64,000 nt of DNA from Streptomyces sp. man185 (GCA_002551355.1 NTHE01000040.1:1-64000), one strand, 5' to 3'. Positions 17,624 through 27,751 are shown, counted from the stretch's first letter. Notes: generated by a model not told the origin, from the letters alone. Numbers and translations are program-made.

Positions 17624-18988
17624 TCAGAGGCGTTCGAAGGAGCGGCGCAGCTCCCAGTCGGTCACCGCGGAGTCGTAGGCGGTGAGTTCGACCTTCGCCA
17701 TGTTCAGGTAGTGCGCGACGACCTCCTCGCCGAAGGCCTCCTTGGCGATGGGGCTGGCCTCCCACAGCTCGGCCGCCTCGCGCAGGGTCGTCGGCACCTG
17801 GTCGTAGTCCGCGGTGTACGCGTTGCCCGTACAGGCCTCGGGCAGCGGCAGCCGGTGCTCGACCCCGTACAGTCCGGCGGCGACCAGCCCGGCGACGGCC
17901 AGGTGCGGGTTGACGTCGCCGCCGGGCAGCCGGTTCTCGAAGCGCATCGAGCGCCCGTGGCCGACGACCCGCAGGGCGCAGGTGCGGTTGTCGACGCCCC
18001 AGGCGACGGCGGTCGGGGCGAAGGAGCCGGGCTGGAAGCGCTTGTAGGAGTTGATGTTGGGCGCGTAGAGGAGGGTGAAGTCGCGCAGGGCGGCGAGCTG
18101 GCCGGCCAGGAAGTGGCGCATCAGCTCGGACATGCCGCCCTCACCGTCGCCCGCCATCATGTTCTCGCCGTCCGCGTCGGTGAGCGAGAGGTGGATGTGG
18201 CAGGAGTTGCCCTCGCGCTCGTCGTACTTGGCCATGAAGGTCAGCGAGACGCCCTCCTGGGCCGCGATCTCCTTGGCGCCCGTCTTGTACACGGCGTGCT
18301 GGTCGCAGGTCGTGAGCGCCTCGTCGTAGCGGAAGACGATCTCGTGCTGGCCGGGATTGCACTCGCCCTTGGCGGACTCGACGGTCAGCCCCGCCTGCTG
18401 CATCTCGTTGCGGATGCGGCGCAGCAGCGGCTCGATGCGGCCGGTCCCGAGGATCGAGTAGTCGATGTTGTACTGGTTGGCCGGGGTCAGCCCGCGGTAG
18501 TCGCGGTCCCAGGCCTCCTCGTAGCTGTCCCGGAAGACGATGAACTCCAGTTCCGTGCCCACCTGGGCCGTACAGCCCAGCTCCGCCAGCCGGTCGAGCT
18601 GGCGGCGCAGGATCTGCCGCGGGGCGGCCACCACGGGACTGCCGTCGTGCCAGGCGAGATCCGCGATCAGCAGGGCGGTCCCCTCGTGCCAGGGGACGGG
18701 GCGCAGGGTGGCGGGGTCGGGGACCATGCCGAAGTCGCCGTAGCCGTTCTCCCACGAGGACATCGCGTAACCGTCGACGGTCCGCATCTCGGTGTCCACG
18801 GCCAGGAGGTAGTTGCAGCCCTCGGTCCCGTGCTCCAGCACCTCGTCCAGGAAGAACCCGGCCGCGAACCGCTTCCCCTGGAGCCGGCCCTGCATGTCGG
18901 GGAAGGCCAGCACCACGGTGTCTATCGACCCGTCCGCGACCCGTGAGCGGAGCTCGTCGACGCCGAGCGGGGGTGTGCGGTCTGCCAC
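17624..18988 (-). CDS. glnA4: glutamine synthetase-like gamma-glutamyl-amine ligase (GlnA4 type)
   Basis: 454 residues from a GTG with AAGGAGG at ideal spacing; upstream in-frame codons are rejected for that reason. It has the glutamine synthetase fold: metal/ATP motifs GTELEFIVF, GQHEIVF, NSCHIHLSL, the NSYKRF loop, NRTCALRVVG and a FENRLPGGDVNPHLA end segment. Streptomyces GlnA2/GlnA3/GlnA4 enzymes glutamylate polyamines or ethanolamine instead of making glutamine. From memory, the order SDR-ALDH-GS-GntR-permease matches the S. coelicolor glnA4 (ethanolamine) locus. It starts the operon and is divergent from gntR. Confidence 0.85.
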   Translation of the reverse strand: MADRTPPLGVDELRSRVADGSIDTVVLAFPDMQGRLQGKRFAAGFFLDEVLEHGTEGCNYLLAVDTEMRTVDGYAMSSWENGYGDFGMVPDPATLRPVPWHEGTALLIADLAWHDGSPVVAAPRQILRRQLDRLAELGCTAQVGTELEFIVFRDSYEEAWDRDYRGLTPANQYNIDYSILGTGRIEPLLRRIRNEMQQAGLTVESAKGECNPGQHEIVFRYDEALTTCDQHAVYKTGAKEIAAQEGVSLTFMAKYDEREGNSCHIHLSLTDADGENMMAGDGEGGMSELMRHFLAGQLAALRDFTLLYAPNINSYKRFQPGSFAPTAVAWGVDNRTCALRVVGHGRSMRFENRLPGGDVNPHLAVAGLVAAGLYGVEHRLPLPEACTGNAYTADYDQVPTTLREAAELWEASPIAKEAFGEEVVAHYLNMAKVELTAYDSAVTDWELRRSFERL

Positions 18989-19019
18989 GGGATGCCTCCT
19001 TGGGTGAACCGGGAGGCAT

Positions 19020-19040
19020 AAGGTATGACAGAGAACCATT
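19020..19040. promoter_or_regulatory. AAGGT-N10-ACCATT operator in the glnA4/gntR divergent promoter
   Basis: Half-sites GGT and ACC ten bases apart in the 73 bp gap between glnA4 and gntR. The same spacing and flanks occur upstream of the permease (19929-19952). Likely the binding site of the GntR protein encoded next door. Confidence 0.55.
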
Positions 19041-19061
19041 GCTTGGGAAGGGGATTCGCCA

Positions 19062-19850
19062 GTGGTCACGAGCTCAAGAGCGGACGGCACCCGTCCGGCG
19101 GCAGCCGCCACCGATGCGGCGGTCGGTGAGCCGGACGCGGCGACCGGCCGGTTGGACTCCGTGCTGCGGCCCGTCCGCGCGGGCAACGGCTTCGAGGAGG
19201 CGCTGGAGCAGGTCCTCCAGCTGCTGCGCCTCGGCCTGGTCCCGCCCGGCGAACGGCTACCCTCCGAACGTGAGTTGTCCCAGCACCTGCGGATCAGCAG
19301 GGTGACGCTGCGCGAGGTCCTCAAGGTCCTCCAGGACCAGAGCATGGTCGAGAGCCGCCGCGGACGCTACGGAGGAACGTTCGTCCTGCCGCGCACCGCC
19401 GCCCCCGACGGCAGCGACGAACTGCGCCGCCGCATCGCCGCCGTCGACGTGGAGGACACCCTGCGCTTCCGTGAGGTGCTGGAGGCCGGAGCGGCCGGCC
19501 TGTGCGCCGAGGGGCTCGCGGCCGACGGCGAGCTGCGGCTGCGGGGAGCGCTCGACGCCACGCAGGGCGCCCGGCTGGAGGACTACCGACGCCAGGACAC
19601 CCTGCTGCACCTCACGCTCGCCGAGCTCTCCGGCTCCCGCACGCTCGCCGCGCAGTACGCCGCCGTCCGGGCCACCCTCAACGAGCTGCTCGACTGCATC
19701 CCGCTGCTGGTGCGCAACCTGGAGCACTCCCAGCAGCAGCACGCGGCCGTCGTCGAGGCGGTGCTCGACCGGGACGCGGACGCGGCGCGCGAGATGATGC
19801 GCGAGCACTGCGGCGGCACGGCCGCCCTGCTGCGCGGCTTCCTCGCCTGA
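19062..19850 (+). CDS. GntR family regulator of the amine catabolism locus
   Basis: 262 residues from GTG 19062. A basic leader of about 40 residues precedes the winged helix (about 43-109; PPGERLPSERELSQHL then SRVTLREVLKVL), followed by an all-helical FCD-type ligand domain to the end. It is divergent from glnA4 and 151 bp upstream of the permease. By position it is the counterpart of the S. coelicolor glnA4 regulator that I recall as EpuRI. Paired AAGGT-N10-ACC boxes in both promoters support direct control of uptake and catabolism. Confidence 0.9.
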   Translation: MVTSSRADGTRPAAAATDAAVGEPDAATGRLDSVLRPVRAGNGFEEALEQVLQLLRLGLVPPGERLPSERELSQHLRISRVTLREVLKVLQDQSMVESRRGRYGGTFVLPRTAAPDGSDELRRRIAAVDVEDTLRFREVLEAGAAGLCAEGLAADGELRLRGALDATQGARLEDYRRQDTLLHLTLAELSGSRTLAAQYAAVRATLNELLDCIPLLVRNLEHSQQQHAAVVEAVLDRDADAAREMMREHCGGTAALLRGFLA

Positions 19851-19928
19851 GCCGGCCCTGAAGGGGTCGGCGGCGAATCCGTAACCACTCTTTAACGCAC
19901 GACCCTTGCCATCCGCTCCCACGTTCCA

Positions 19929-19952
19929 CAAAGGTGTGCCGACGAACCTTTG
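19929..19952. promoter_or_regulatory. CAAAGGT-N10-ACCTTTG operator upstream of the permease
   Basis: Perfect 7 bp arms with a 10 base spacer, 50 bp upstream of the permease start. It shares AAGGT-N10-ACC-N-TT with the glnA4/gntR site, so one regulator probably reads both. Confidence 0.6.
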
Positions 19953-20001
19953 ATCGAAGCAGTTCCATCGATGAAGTCGACACACACATCTGGAGCGCCT
20001 C

Positions 20002-21471
<1,470 letters not shown>

Positions 21472-21528
21472 GCTCGCCGGCGCCCCCGGCCGTCGACGCG
21501 ATCCCCCCGACCCGAAGGAGTTCGTTCC

Positions 21529-22278
21529 ATGTCCCGGCCCGTCATCGGCATCAGCACCTACCAGGACCCGGCCCGCTGGGGCGTGTGGGAGATGCCCGCG
21601 GTGCTGTTGCCCGCCGGCTACCCACGCCTCGTCCGGGCGGCGGGCGGACTCGCGGTGCTGCTGCCGCCCGACGACGCCGAGGGTGCGGCCCGCGACACCG
21701 TCGCCGCCCTGGACGGGCTGGTGATCGCCGGGGGAGCGGACGTCGAGCCGGCTCGGTACGGGGCGGTCGCCGACCCCCGTACCGGGCCCCCGGCCCGCGA
21801 ACGCGACGCCTGGGAGCTGGCGTTGATCCGGGCGGCGATCGACCAGCGGGTCCCCCTGCTCGGCATCTGCCGGGGCATGCAGCTGCTGAACGTCGCCCTC
21901 GGCGGCACCCTGATCCAGCACCTGGAGGACCACACCGGCGGCCTCGGCGTCTTCGGCAGCCACCCGGTGACCCCCGTGACCGGCACCGGATACGCGGACG
22001 CCGTACCGGAGACCGTCATGGTGCCCGCCTACCACCACCAGGCGGTCGACCGCCTCGGCGGCGGCCTGGTGGCCTCGGCCCACGCCCCGGACGGAACGGT
22101 GGAGGCCGTGGAGCTCCCCGGGCACGGGAGCCTGGTGCTCGGCGTGCAGTGGCACCCGGAGATGGGCGAGGACACCCGGGTCATGGCCGCCCTGGTCCGG
22201 GCGGCCGGGGAGCGGGCGGCGCCGACCCCTCGAACCTCGGACCGGAGAAGTCGGGCCCCGCGAACGCCGGTGAGCTGA
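21529..22278 (+). CDS. class I gamma-glutamyl hydrolase (PuuD-like glutamine amidotransferase fold)
   Basis: 249 residues; ATG preceded by GAAGGAG. Nucleophile C114 in GICRGMQLLN and the H209/E211 pair in QWHPE make the triad of the peptidase C26 gamma-glutamyl-gamma-aminobutyrate hydrolases. It would release glutamate from the gamma-glutamyl acid made by the dehydrogenases, closing the cycle (glycine plus glutamate if ethanolamine is the substrate). The last ~30 residues look non-homologous and overlap the convergent gene's end by 98 bp. Confidence 0.9.
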   Translation: MSRPVIGISTYQDPARWGVWEMPAVLLPAGYPRLVRAAGGLAVLLPPDDAEGAARDTVAALDGLVIAGGADVEPARYGAVADPRTGPPARERDAWELALIRAAIDQRVPLLGICRGMQLLNVALGGTLIQHLEDHTGGLGVFGSHPVTPVTGTGYADAVPETVMVPAYHHQAVDRLGGGLVASAHAPDGTVEAVELPGHGSLVLGVQWHPEMGEDTRVMAALVRAAGERAAPTPRTSDRRSRAPRTPVS

Positions 22279-22957
22279 AGCGGGAGTCGCGGCCCTCGCC
22301 CGTACCCGGCACGGACCCCGCCGCCCCGGCGAGCTCCTGGAGGAGGAACGGCCGGATCCCCCGGTCGCGCAGCGCCACGAGCCACGCCTCACGGGCGTCC
22401 GCGAGAGCGGGGGAGAGGGACGGGGAGGGGGACAGGCCGGGCGCGGCCGCCGCGTCCGCGGCCGACTGCCTCGCCGCCGTGCGGTAGACGGCGACCACGC
22501 TGATCAGAGCCGTGACCGCCGCGACCAGCAGACTGAGCCGGCCGACGCCGACGAGGGTGCCCGCCAGGGCGGGCAGGGCATCGGCGAGCCGCAGCCCGTA
22601 CCCGAGGAGCAGGAACGTCGCCGCGGCCACGGCGGCGAGCACCGGCGTCAGCACCCCCAGGACCGCCAGCACCCCGGCCCCCGGCCGCTCCTGATCGCCC
22701 GGCCCGGAGAGCGGCGACGCCCCGGCGCCTCCTCGCCCGCCCCGCGCCCGGAGCCGCAGGGCCGCGTACCGCCGGTACTCCGCCTCGGCGGCGGGAGCCG
22801 TGCGCCCCAAGGCCGCCAGACCCCGGACCCGCAGCCGGTCGCCGGGGACTCCCGAGCGCTCCAGCAGGCGTCGGATCTCCGGGGAGGCGATCACCTCGTC
22901 GAGCGCGCTCGCGTAGTCGGATCTGTCCTCGTCCCCGAGCCGGGAAGGTCTGCCCAT
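22181..22957 (-). CDS. hypothetical membrane protein with a phenylalanine/proline repeat tail
   Basis: 258 residues; ATG 22957 has GAGGGAC upstream. An N-terminal cytoplasmic domain of about 95 residues contains short helices, then two hydrophobic spans (about 97-120 and 130-160), then a cytoplasmic tail ending in the loose repeat PAFAGPDFSGPRFEGS. I do not recognise the family. It ends inside the 3' end of the convergent hydrolase gene. A strong hairpin (23004-23042) separates it from the TerD genes. Confidence 0.7.
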   Translation of the reverse strand: MGRPSRLGDEDRSDYASALDEVIASPEIRRLLERSGVPGDRLRVRGLAALGRTAPAAEAEYRRYAALRLRARGGRGGAGASPLSGPGDQERPGAGVLAVLGVLTPVLAAVAAATFLLLGYGLRLADALPALAGTLVGVGRLSLLVAAVTALISVVAVYRTAARQSAADAAAAPGLSPSPSLSPALADAREAWLVALRDRGIRPFLLQELAGAAGSVPGTGEGRDSRFSSPAFAGPDFSGPRFEGSAPPAPRPPGPGRP

Positions 22958-23003
22958 GCTGTCCCTCGGTCGATACGTGTGCGGTGGGTGGCCGTGAAGG
23001 CGG

Positions 23004-23042
23004 CGCGGGGAGTGCGCACGTGCAGTGTGCGCACTCCCCGCG
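23004..23042. terminator. strong hairpin downstream of the terD genes
   Basis: Perfect 16 bp arms (23004-23019, 23027-23042; core GGGGAGTGCGCAC) with a 7 base loop. It is positioned to end the leftward terD transcript. Confidence 0.75.
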
Positions 23043-23064
23043 GTGCTGCCGGGTGGTGCGGGGT

Positions 23065-23128
23065 CTAGGGCCCGTCGTCGAACTTCCGCCTGCCGGGCGA
23101 CGACGGCAGGTTGACGACAGGTCCCTAG
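23065..23128. mobile_element. 64 bp CTAG-bounded inverted-repeat (MITE-like) element
   Basis: Both ends read CTAGGG, then nearly the same bases inward (left: CTAGGGCCCGTCGTCGAAC; right, reversed: CTAGGGACCTGTCGTCAAC), with a 7 bp hairpin CCTGCCG/CGGCAGG inside. CTAG is a known target of IS5-family elements of Streptomyces. The right end supplies the TAG stop of the TerD gene (23125-23127). No transposase is present; it could also be read only as a complex terminator. Confidence 0.4.
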
Positions 23129-23706
23129 AGGTGCTGCACGACCGCGGGCATGAGGTCCTGGAAGGTCCGCCCGTCCGCCGGTGCGCCGATCGCGGTCATC
23201 TGCCAGCCCGAGCCGGTCCGCTGCACCTTGGCCATGATCTGGGCGGTGTGCCGCCCGCCGCCGGTCAGCGTGTACCGGGCCAGCTCCTGGCCGTTGCTCT
23301 CGTCGACCAGCCGGCAGAAGGCCGCCTCGACCTCCTCGAAGGTCTGGCCGGTGAACGAGTTCACCGTGAAGACGATCTGGTCCACATGGGCCGGCACGCG
23401 TCGCAGGTCGACGACGATGGACTCGTCGTCGCCGCCCTGGCCCGCCCCGCCGACCCGGTTGTCCCCGGTGTGCTGGACCGAGCCGTCGTCGCTGGTCAGG
23501 TGCTGGAAGAAGACCACGTCCTGCGGCGCCTGGCCCGCGAAGAGCACCGCCGAGGCGTCCAGGTCGATCTCGCGGGCGGTCAGCCGCGCCAGAAAACCCT
23601 TACGGGGAGCGGACTTCCAGCCCAGCCCCATCCGTACGACGCCGAGCTCGCCGCCGCCGGACTTGGTGAGGCTGACCTGCTGGCCCTTGGTGAGGTTGAT
23701 CGTCAT
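23125..23706 (-). CDS. TerD family protein
   Basis: 193 residues from ATG 23706 (GAAGG upstream). MTINLTKGQQVSLTKSG starts the TerD domain. EIDLDASAV and GDDESIVVDL hold the calcium-binding acidic residues. TerD proteins bind Ca2+ in the cytoplasm and are linked to tellurite and stress responses and, in Streptomyces, to development. It lies 32 bp behind the second TerD gene, so the pair is an operon. The stop codon is part of a CTAG-bounded repeat, which may have altered the original end. Confidence 0.92.
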   Translation of the reverse strand: MTINLTKGQQVSLTKSGGGELGVVRMGLGWKSAPRKGFLARLTAREIDLDASAVLFAGQAPQDVVFFQHLTSDDGSVQHTGDNRVGGAGQGGDDESIVVDLRRVPAHVDQIVFTVNSFTGQTFEEVEAAFCRLVDESNGQELARYTLTGGGRHTAQIMAKVQRTGSGWQMTAIGAPADGRTFQDLMPAVVQHL

Positions 23707-23738
23707 CGTTCCGCCTTCTGTGATCGGATCCGTGCGGC

Positions 23739-24314
23739 TCAGAGACTGACGCCGAAGTCGGCGACGATGCCGCTCAAGCCGGATGCGTAACCCTGCCCGA
23801 CCGCACGGAACTTCCACTCCGCGCCGTGCCGGTACAGCTCGCCGAAGACCATCGCCGTCTCGGTGGAGGCGTCCTCGCTGAGGTCGTAGCGGGCGATCTC
23901 CGCGCCACCCGCCTGGTTCACCACCCGGATGTAGGCGTTGCGGACCTGGCCGAAGCTCTGGCCCCGGCCCTCCGCCTCGTGGATCGAGACCGGGAACACG
24001 ATCTTGGCGACGGTCGCGGGCACCGAGGCGAGGTCGACCTTGACGATCTCGTCGTCGCCCTCGCCCTCACCGGTGAGGTTGTCGCCGGTGTGCTCGACCG
24101 AACCGTCGGGGCTCTTCAGGTTGTTGTAGAAGATGAAGTGCTCGTTGGACAGCACCTTGCCCGCCTCGTCGCAGAGCAGCGCGCTCGCGTCCAGGTCGTA
24201 GTCGGTGCCGGTGGTGGTGCGGACGTCCCAGCCGAGACCGACGAGGATCGCGGTCAGCCCCGGAGCCTCCTTGCTCAGCGAGACATTTCCGCCCTTGGCG
24301 AGGCTCACGCCCAT
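23739..24314 (-). CDS. TerD family protein
   Basis: 191 residues; ATG with AAGGGAG at good spacing. MGVSLAKGGNVSLSKEAPGL, DYDLDASALL and DDEIVKVDL are the canonical TerD calcium-site segments, and the length is standard. It is the first gene of a two-gene terD operon. The TCTACA-N4-TGTAGA box at 24404-24419 lies 90 bp upstream, so this operon may belong to the BlaI regulon as well. Confidence 0.95.
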   Translation of the reverse strand: MGVSLAKGGNVSLSKEAPGLTAILVGLGWDVRTTTGTDYDLDASALLCDEAGKVLSNEHFIFYNNLKSPDGSVEHTGDNLTGEGEGDDEIVKVDLASVPATVAKIVFPVSIHEAEGRGQSFGQVRNAYIRVVNQAGGAEIARYDLSEDASTETAMVFGELYRHGAEWKFRAVGQGYASGLSGIVADFGVSL

Positions 24315-24398
24315 GTTGTTCTCCCTTGTGCGGTGACGGGTGTTCCCGTGGTGGCGGCCACGCCAGGGGTGACGGCGCGGGCACGCTGCGGTCCTGGA

Positions 24399-24424
24399 GG
24401 AAATCTACAGCACTGTAGATTTCC
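24399..24424. promoter_or_regulatory. BlaI-type operator, site 1
   Basis: Two 12 bp arms (GGAAATCTACAG and complement) around a CA centre contain the core TCTACA-N4-TGTAGA (24404-24419). It lies between the divergent terD and blaI-like genes, consistent with BlaI/MecI/CopY sites built on TACA...TGTA. Confidence 0.8.
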
Positions 24425-24586
24425 GGGGCCAGGAGGCGAGCGGCGGGGCACGCGTGGTCCCGCGCCGGTCGGTGGCCGCTCCCTCCGTCACTGGATACGA
24501 TTCCCCGATGCCCGGCGGGTGCGACGCCACGGCCGGGTGGCCGAACGGAGAGAGCCGGGCGGCGAGAGCGAGAAAGGGGCCGTGCC

Positions 24587-25018
24587 GTGGACGCCGAAGG
24601 AGCCGGGGGCGAGCGCGAGACGCCCGCCCGCAGGCGCGGCCAGGGCGAGCTGGAGGCCCAGGTGCTGTCGGTGCTGGGCGAGGCGAGCGAACCGGTGACC
24701 GCCGGCTGGGTGCTGGAGCGGCTCGGCGCCGGTCTGTCGTACAGCACCGTGATCACGATCCTGACGCGGCTGCACGCCAAGCAGGCGGTCTCGCGCACCG
24801 GGCGGGGGCGTCCCGTCCTGTGGGAGCCCGTGGCGAACGAGGCGGGGCTCGCCGCCCTGCGGATGCGCCGGCTCCTGGACAAGCAGAGCGACCGCGACGC
24901 GGTGCTCTCCAGCTTCGTCTCCGTCCTCTCCTCCCACGACGAGGACCTGCTGCGGGCGCTGCTTGCCGAGAGCGGCCCCGACGGCACCGGAGCGCCCTCG
25001 GACCGGCCGGAGCGCTGA
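24587..25018 (+). CDS. BlaI/MecI/CopY family transcriptional repressor
   Basis: 143 residues from GTG 24587 with AGAAAGGGG upstream. A winged helix (about 20-90; LSYSTVITILTRLHAKQ recognition region) is followed by a C-terminal dimer helix region. In this family a membrane M56 protease inactivates the repressor after sensing a cell-wall signal; the M56 gene follows after 2 bp. Three identical dyads (24404, 26014, 30531) outline its likely regulon. A possible -10 (TACGAT near 24495) lies between site 1 and the start. Confidence 0.93.
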   Translation: MDAEGAGGERETPARRRGQGELEAQVLSVLGEASEPVTAGWVLERLGAGLSYSTVITILTRLHAKQAVSRTGRGRPVLWEPVANEAGLAALRMRRLLDKQSDRDAVLSSFVSVLSSHDEDLLRALLAESGPDGTGAPSDRPER

Positions 25019-25020
25019 CG

Positions 25021-25947
25021 ATGGGCGTCTTCGTCTACCTGCCCCTCGTGCTGCCCCTGACGGCGTTGCCGATCGCGCGCCTGGCCGAACAGCACCTGCA
25101 CCCCCGCAGGGCCGCCCGGCTGCTGACCACCGTCGCCGTGATCCTCGCCTCCTGCAGCCTGGTGTGCCTCGGGCTGCTGGTGGTCGTGGGCACCGCCCAA
25201 CTGCCCGGCAACCCGCTGCCCGACGGCTGGTCCGACGACGAGGTCCGCGAGGCCGTGCCGCACGACGCGTTCGCGGGCAAGGCGTCCATCCTGGCGCTCG
25301 TCGTCGTGACGGCGGCCTGCGGATTCACCGTCCACCGCCACTACCGTTTCCGGGCCCGGGCCCACCGGGCGCTCGCCGGTCTGCGAGGGGACGACGACGT
25401 TGCCGTGCTGCCCGACGACGTCCCGTACGCCTACGCGCTCCCCGGTTCCCCGGGGCGGGTGATGGTCTCCACGGCCATGCTCGCCTCCCTCGAACCGGCC
25501 GAGCACCGGGCGCTGTTCGCCCATGAGCGGGCCCATCTGGCGGGACGCCACCACCGCCTCCTGCTCGCGACCCGGCTGGCCGGCTGCGTCAACCCCCTGC
25601 TGTGGCCGCTGCTCGGGGTGCTGGTCTACAGCACGGAGCGCTGGGCGGACGAGGAGGCGGCCCGGGTCACCGGCGACCGCCGGCTGACCGCACGCGCGGT
25701 CGGCAAGGCGGCGCTCGTCTCCCGCCCGGTTCCCGGCGGCGCGGCCTTTGCCGCCGCGGGGCCGGTGCCGCGCCGGGTGGCGGCGCTCCTGGGCCCGGTG
25801 CCGCCGGACCGTGGCTGGCCCCCCGCCCTCACCCCGGCCGGCGTCGCCGCGCTCGTCGCCGCCGCCGGGACGACCGTCTCCGCGCTCTCCGCGCTGAACG
25901 CGGCCGTCGCCCTGTTCCTCGTCCTGGAGGCGGCGACCCCGCTGTAG
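25021..25947 (+). CDS. M56 family membrane metallopeptidase (BlaR1/MecR1-like, no sensor domain)
   Basis: 308 residues with spans at about 3-20, 35-58, 88-105 and two near the C-terminus. The zinc motif HERAH (168-172) and the downstream glutamate in WADEEAA (E211/E212) are present. It lacks the penicillin-binding sensor domain of BlaR1, so the signal is not necessarily a beta-lactam. It lies 2 bp behind the BlaI-like gene and probably cleaves that repressor or triggers its loss. Confidence 0.9.
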   Translation: MGVFVYLPLVLPLTALPIARLAEQHLHPRRAARLLTTVAVILASCSLVCLGLLVVVGTAQLPGNPLPDGWSDDEVREAVPHDAFAGKASILALVVVTAACGFTVHRHYRFRARAHRALAGLRGDDDVAVLPDDVPYAYALPGSPGRVMVSTAMLASLEPAEHRALFAHERAHLAGRHHRLLLATRLAGCVNPLLWPLLGVLVYSTERWADEEAARVTGDRRLTARAVGKAALVSRPVPGGAAFAAAGPVPRRVAALLGPVPPDRGWPPALTPAGVAALVAAAGTTVSALSALNAAVALFLVLEAATPL

Positions 25948-26013
25948 GGCGTGCCCCGCTCCGCGCGGGACACCCGCGATCGGGCCCACCGGAACCACAC
26001 CCGCCCCCTCCTG

Positions 26014-26029
26014 TCTACACCCCTGTAGA
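26014..26029. promoter_or_regulatory. BlaI-type operator, site 2
   Basis: TCTACACCCCTGTAGA, same TCTACA-N4-TGTAGA dyad as sites 1 and 3, 68 bp upstream of the LCP gene. Confidence 0.8.
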
Positions 26030-26097
26030 GTTCATCGACCGCAGAGTGCGGGGCCCGTCGTACGCCGAGGGGCCGGGGCGGGAACGCGGAGGGCAGT

Positions 26098-27507
26098 GTG
26101 GACACGGATGGCCAAGGGCGGCGGGGAGCCGCGGCGCGGCGAGGAAGCCGCCACGGCCGACGGGCGGGAGGCGGGACCCGGCTGACCCGGCGCGGGCGGA
26201 TCCTCCTGTGGTCGGCCGGTGTGCTGGCCCTGGTGATCTTGGGCGCGGCCGGAACGGGAGCCTGGGTCTACCGGCAGCTGGACGGCAACATCCACGCCGC
26301 CGACGTCGACGGAAAGATCGGCGGCGACCGCCCCGAGAACCTGAGCCCGGGCTCCAAGAACATCCTGGTCGTCGGGTCGGACAGCAGGGACGGCGACAAC
26401 GCCGCGTACGGCAAGGGGCTGACGACCATGCAGTCGGACACCCTGATGGTCATGCACCTGGCCGCCGACCGGAAATGGGCCACCGTGGTCTCCCTGCCAC
26501 GCGACTCCTGGGTCCGCATACCCGCGTGCGACCGGGGGGACGGGAACACCTCGGACCCGCACCGCTTCAAGATCAACGAGTCGTTCGCCATCGGAGGGTC
26601 CTCCGGCGACGTCGCGGGCGCCGCGGCCTGCACGATCAAGACGGTCGAGCAGGGCACCGGACTGCGCATCGACCACTTCGTCTCCGTCGACTTCCAGGGA
26701 TTCAAGGGCATGGTGAACGCCCTGGACGGCATCGAGGTCTGCCCCGAGACGCCGATCGACGACCCCAAGGCCCACCTCGACCTCGAAGCCGGCTGCCAGA
26801 CCGTCAGGGACGAGGACGCCCTCGGCTACGTCCGCACCCGCTACAGCGTCGGCGACGGCTCCGACCTCGGGCGCATCGGACGCCAGCAGGAGTTCATGGA
26901 GGCGCTCGCGGCCAAGGCGCGAAAGACCCTTACCAGCCCCGCCGACCTCTACGGATTCCTCGACTCCGCCACCCGCTCGATCACCACCGACCGGGCGCTG
27001 GCCGGCGTCAAGCCGCTGGCCTCGCTCGCCGCCGAGGTCCAGGACCTGCCGAGCGACCGGCTGACCTTCGTCACCGTGCCCAACTACGCCCGCGAGGCGG
27101 ACGTGCCGACGGACAAGGCCAACGTCGTCTGGCAGTACCCGCAGGCGGGTGACCTCTTCCGGTCGCTCGCGGCGGACCGCGAGATCGACGGGAAGGCCCT
27201 GGAGAAGGCCGCGGCGAACCCGGTGTACGCCCGTTCCGTCGAGGTCAGGGTGCTCAACGGCACCGGCGTCTTTGGCCGCGCCGCCCAGGTCGCCGAGGAA
27301 CTGCGCGCGCTGGGGTTCACCGTCGTCGGCACCGGAAACGCACCGCGACAGGCGGAGCGGACGGCGGTACTCCACCCGCCCGGCATGGAGAATCATGCCC
27401 GGGTGCTCACCTCCCGGCTGCACGGGGCGAAGGCGGACCAGGACGCGCGGAGCGCGGACCGGGCCCTCACCCTGATCGTCGGGCAGGACTACGACGGCGT
27501 CACCTGA
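26098..27507 (+). CDS. LytR-CpsA-Psr (LCP) family glycopolymer ligase
   Basis: 469 residues from a GTG. A basic cytoplasmic tail, one membrane span (about 34-57), the LCP domain (about 85-290) with NILVVGSDSRD (88-98), SDTLMVMHL, SLPRDSW with R135 and TRYSVGDGSDLGRIGRQQEF, then a LytR_C domain (about 375-465, VRVLNGTGVFGRAAQ). LCP enzymes move polyprenyl-linked glycopolymers onto peptidoglycan outside the membrane. A BlaI-type box upstream suggests induction with cell-wall stress. Confidence 0.93.
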   Translation: MDTDGQGRRGAAARRGSRHGRRAGGGTRLTRRGRILLWSAGVLALVILGAAGTGAWVYRQLDGNIHAADVDGKIGGDRPENLSPGSKNILVVGSDSRDGDNAAYGKGLTTMQSDTLMVMHLAADRKWATVVSLPRDSWVRIPACDRGDGNTSDPHRFKINESFAIGGSSGDVAGAAACTIKTVEQGTGLRIDHFVSVDFQGFKGMVNALDGIEVCPETPIDDPKAHLDLEAGCQTVRDEDALGYVRTRYSVGDGSDLGRIGRQQEFMEALAAKARKTLTSPADLYGFLDSATRSITTDRALAGVKPLASLAAEVQDLPSDRLTFVTVPNYAREADVPTDKANVVWQYPQAGDLFRSLAADREIDGKALEKAAANPVYARSVEVRVLNGTGVFGRAAQVAEELRALGFTVVGTGNAPRQAERTAVLHPPGMENHARVLTSRLHGAKADQDARSADRALTLIVGQDYDGVT

Positions 27508-27555
27508 CGCCGCCCGGCGCCACCGCCGGGAGGCCGTCACCACCGGGGCCGTCAC

Positions 27556-27585
27556 CTCCGGGCGGTGGGTCACCACCGCCCGGAG
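27556..27585. terminator. hairpin terminator after the LCP gene
   Basis: Perfect 12 bp arms (CTCCGGGCGGTG and complement) with a GGTCAC loop, 48 bp past the LCP stop. Confidence 0.75.
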
Positions 27586-27751
27586 TGCGTCCCACACGAT
27601 TCCATGGCTGGAGAATCCAGCCGGACAGGAGCCACGCGTTGTCCGCCAGTCCGGGCCCCTCAGGGCCTGACCTCCACCCTCACCGAACCGCGGCCCCGGC
27701 CCCGGCCCCGCGCAGGGCCGCCGGCCGCCTCCCGCGCGGGGCGGGTGAGCG

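Noticed and set aside
27606..27622. GGCTGG-N5-CCAGCC hairpin upstream of the CNNM genes as a magnesium riboswitch
   Set aside because: The conserved core elements of the M-box and similar riboswitches are not visible; too short a stem to claim.
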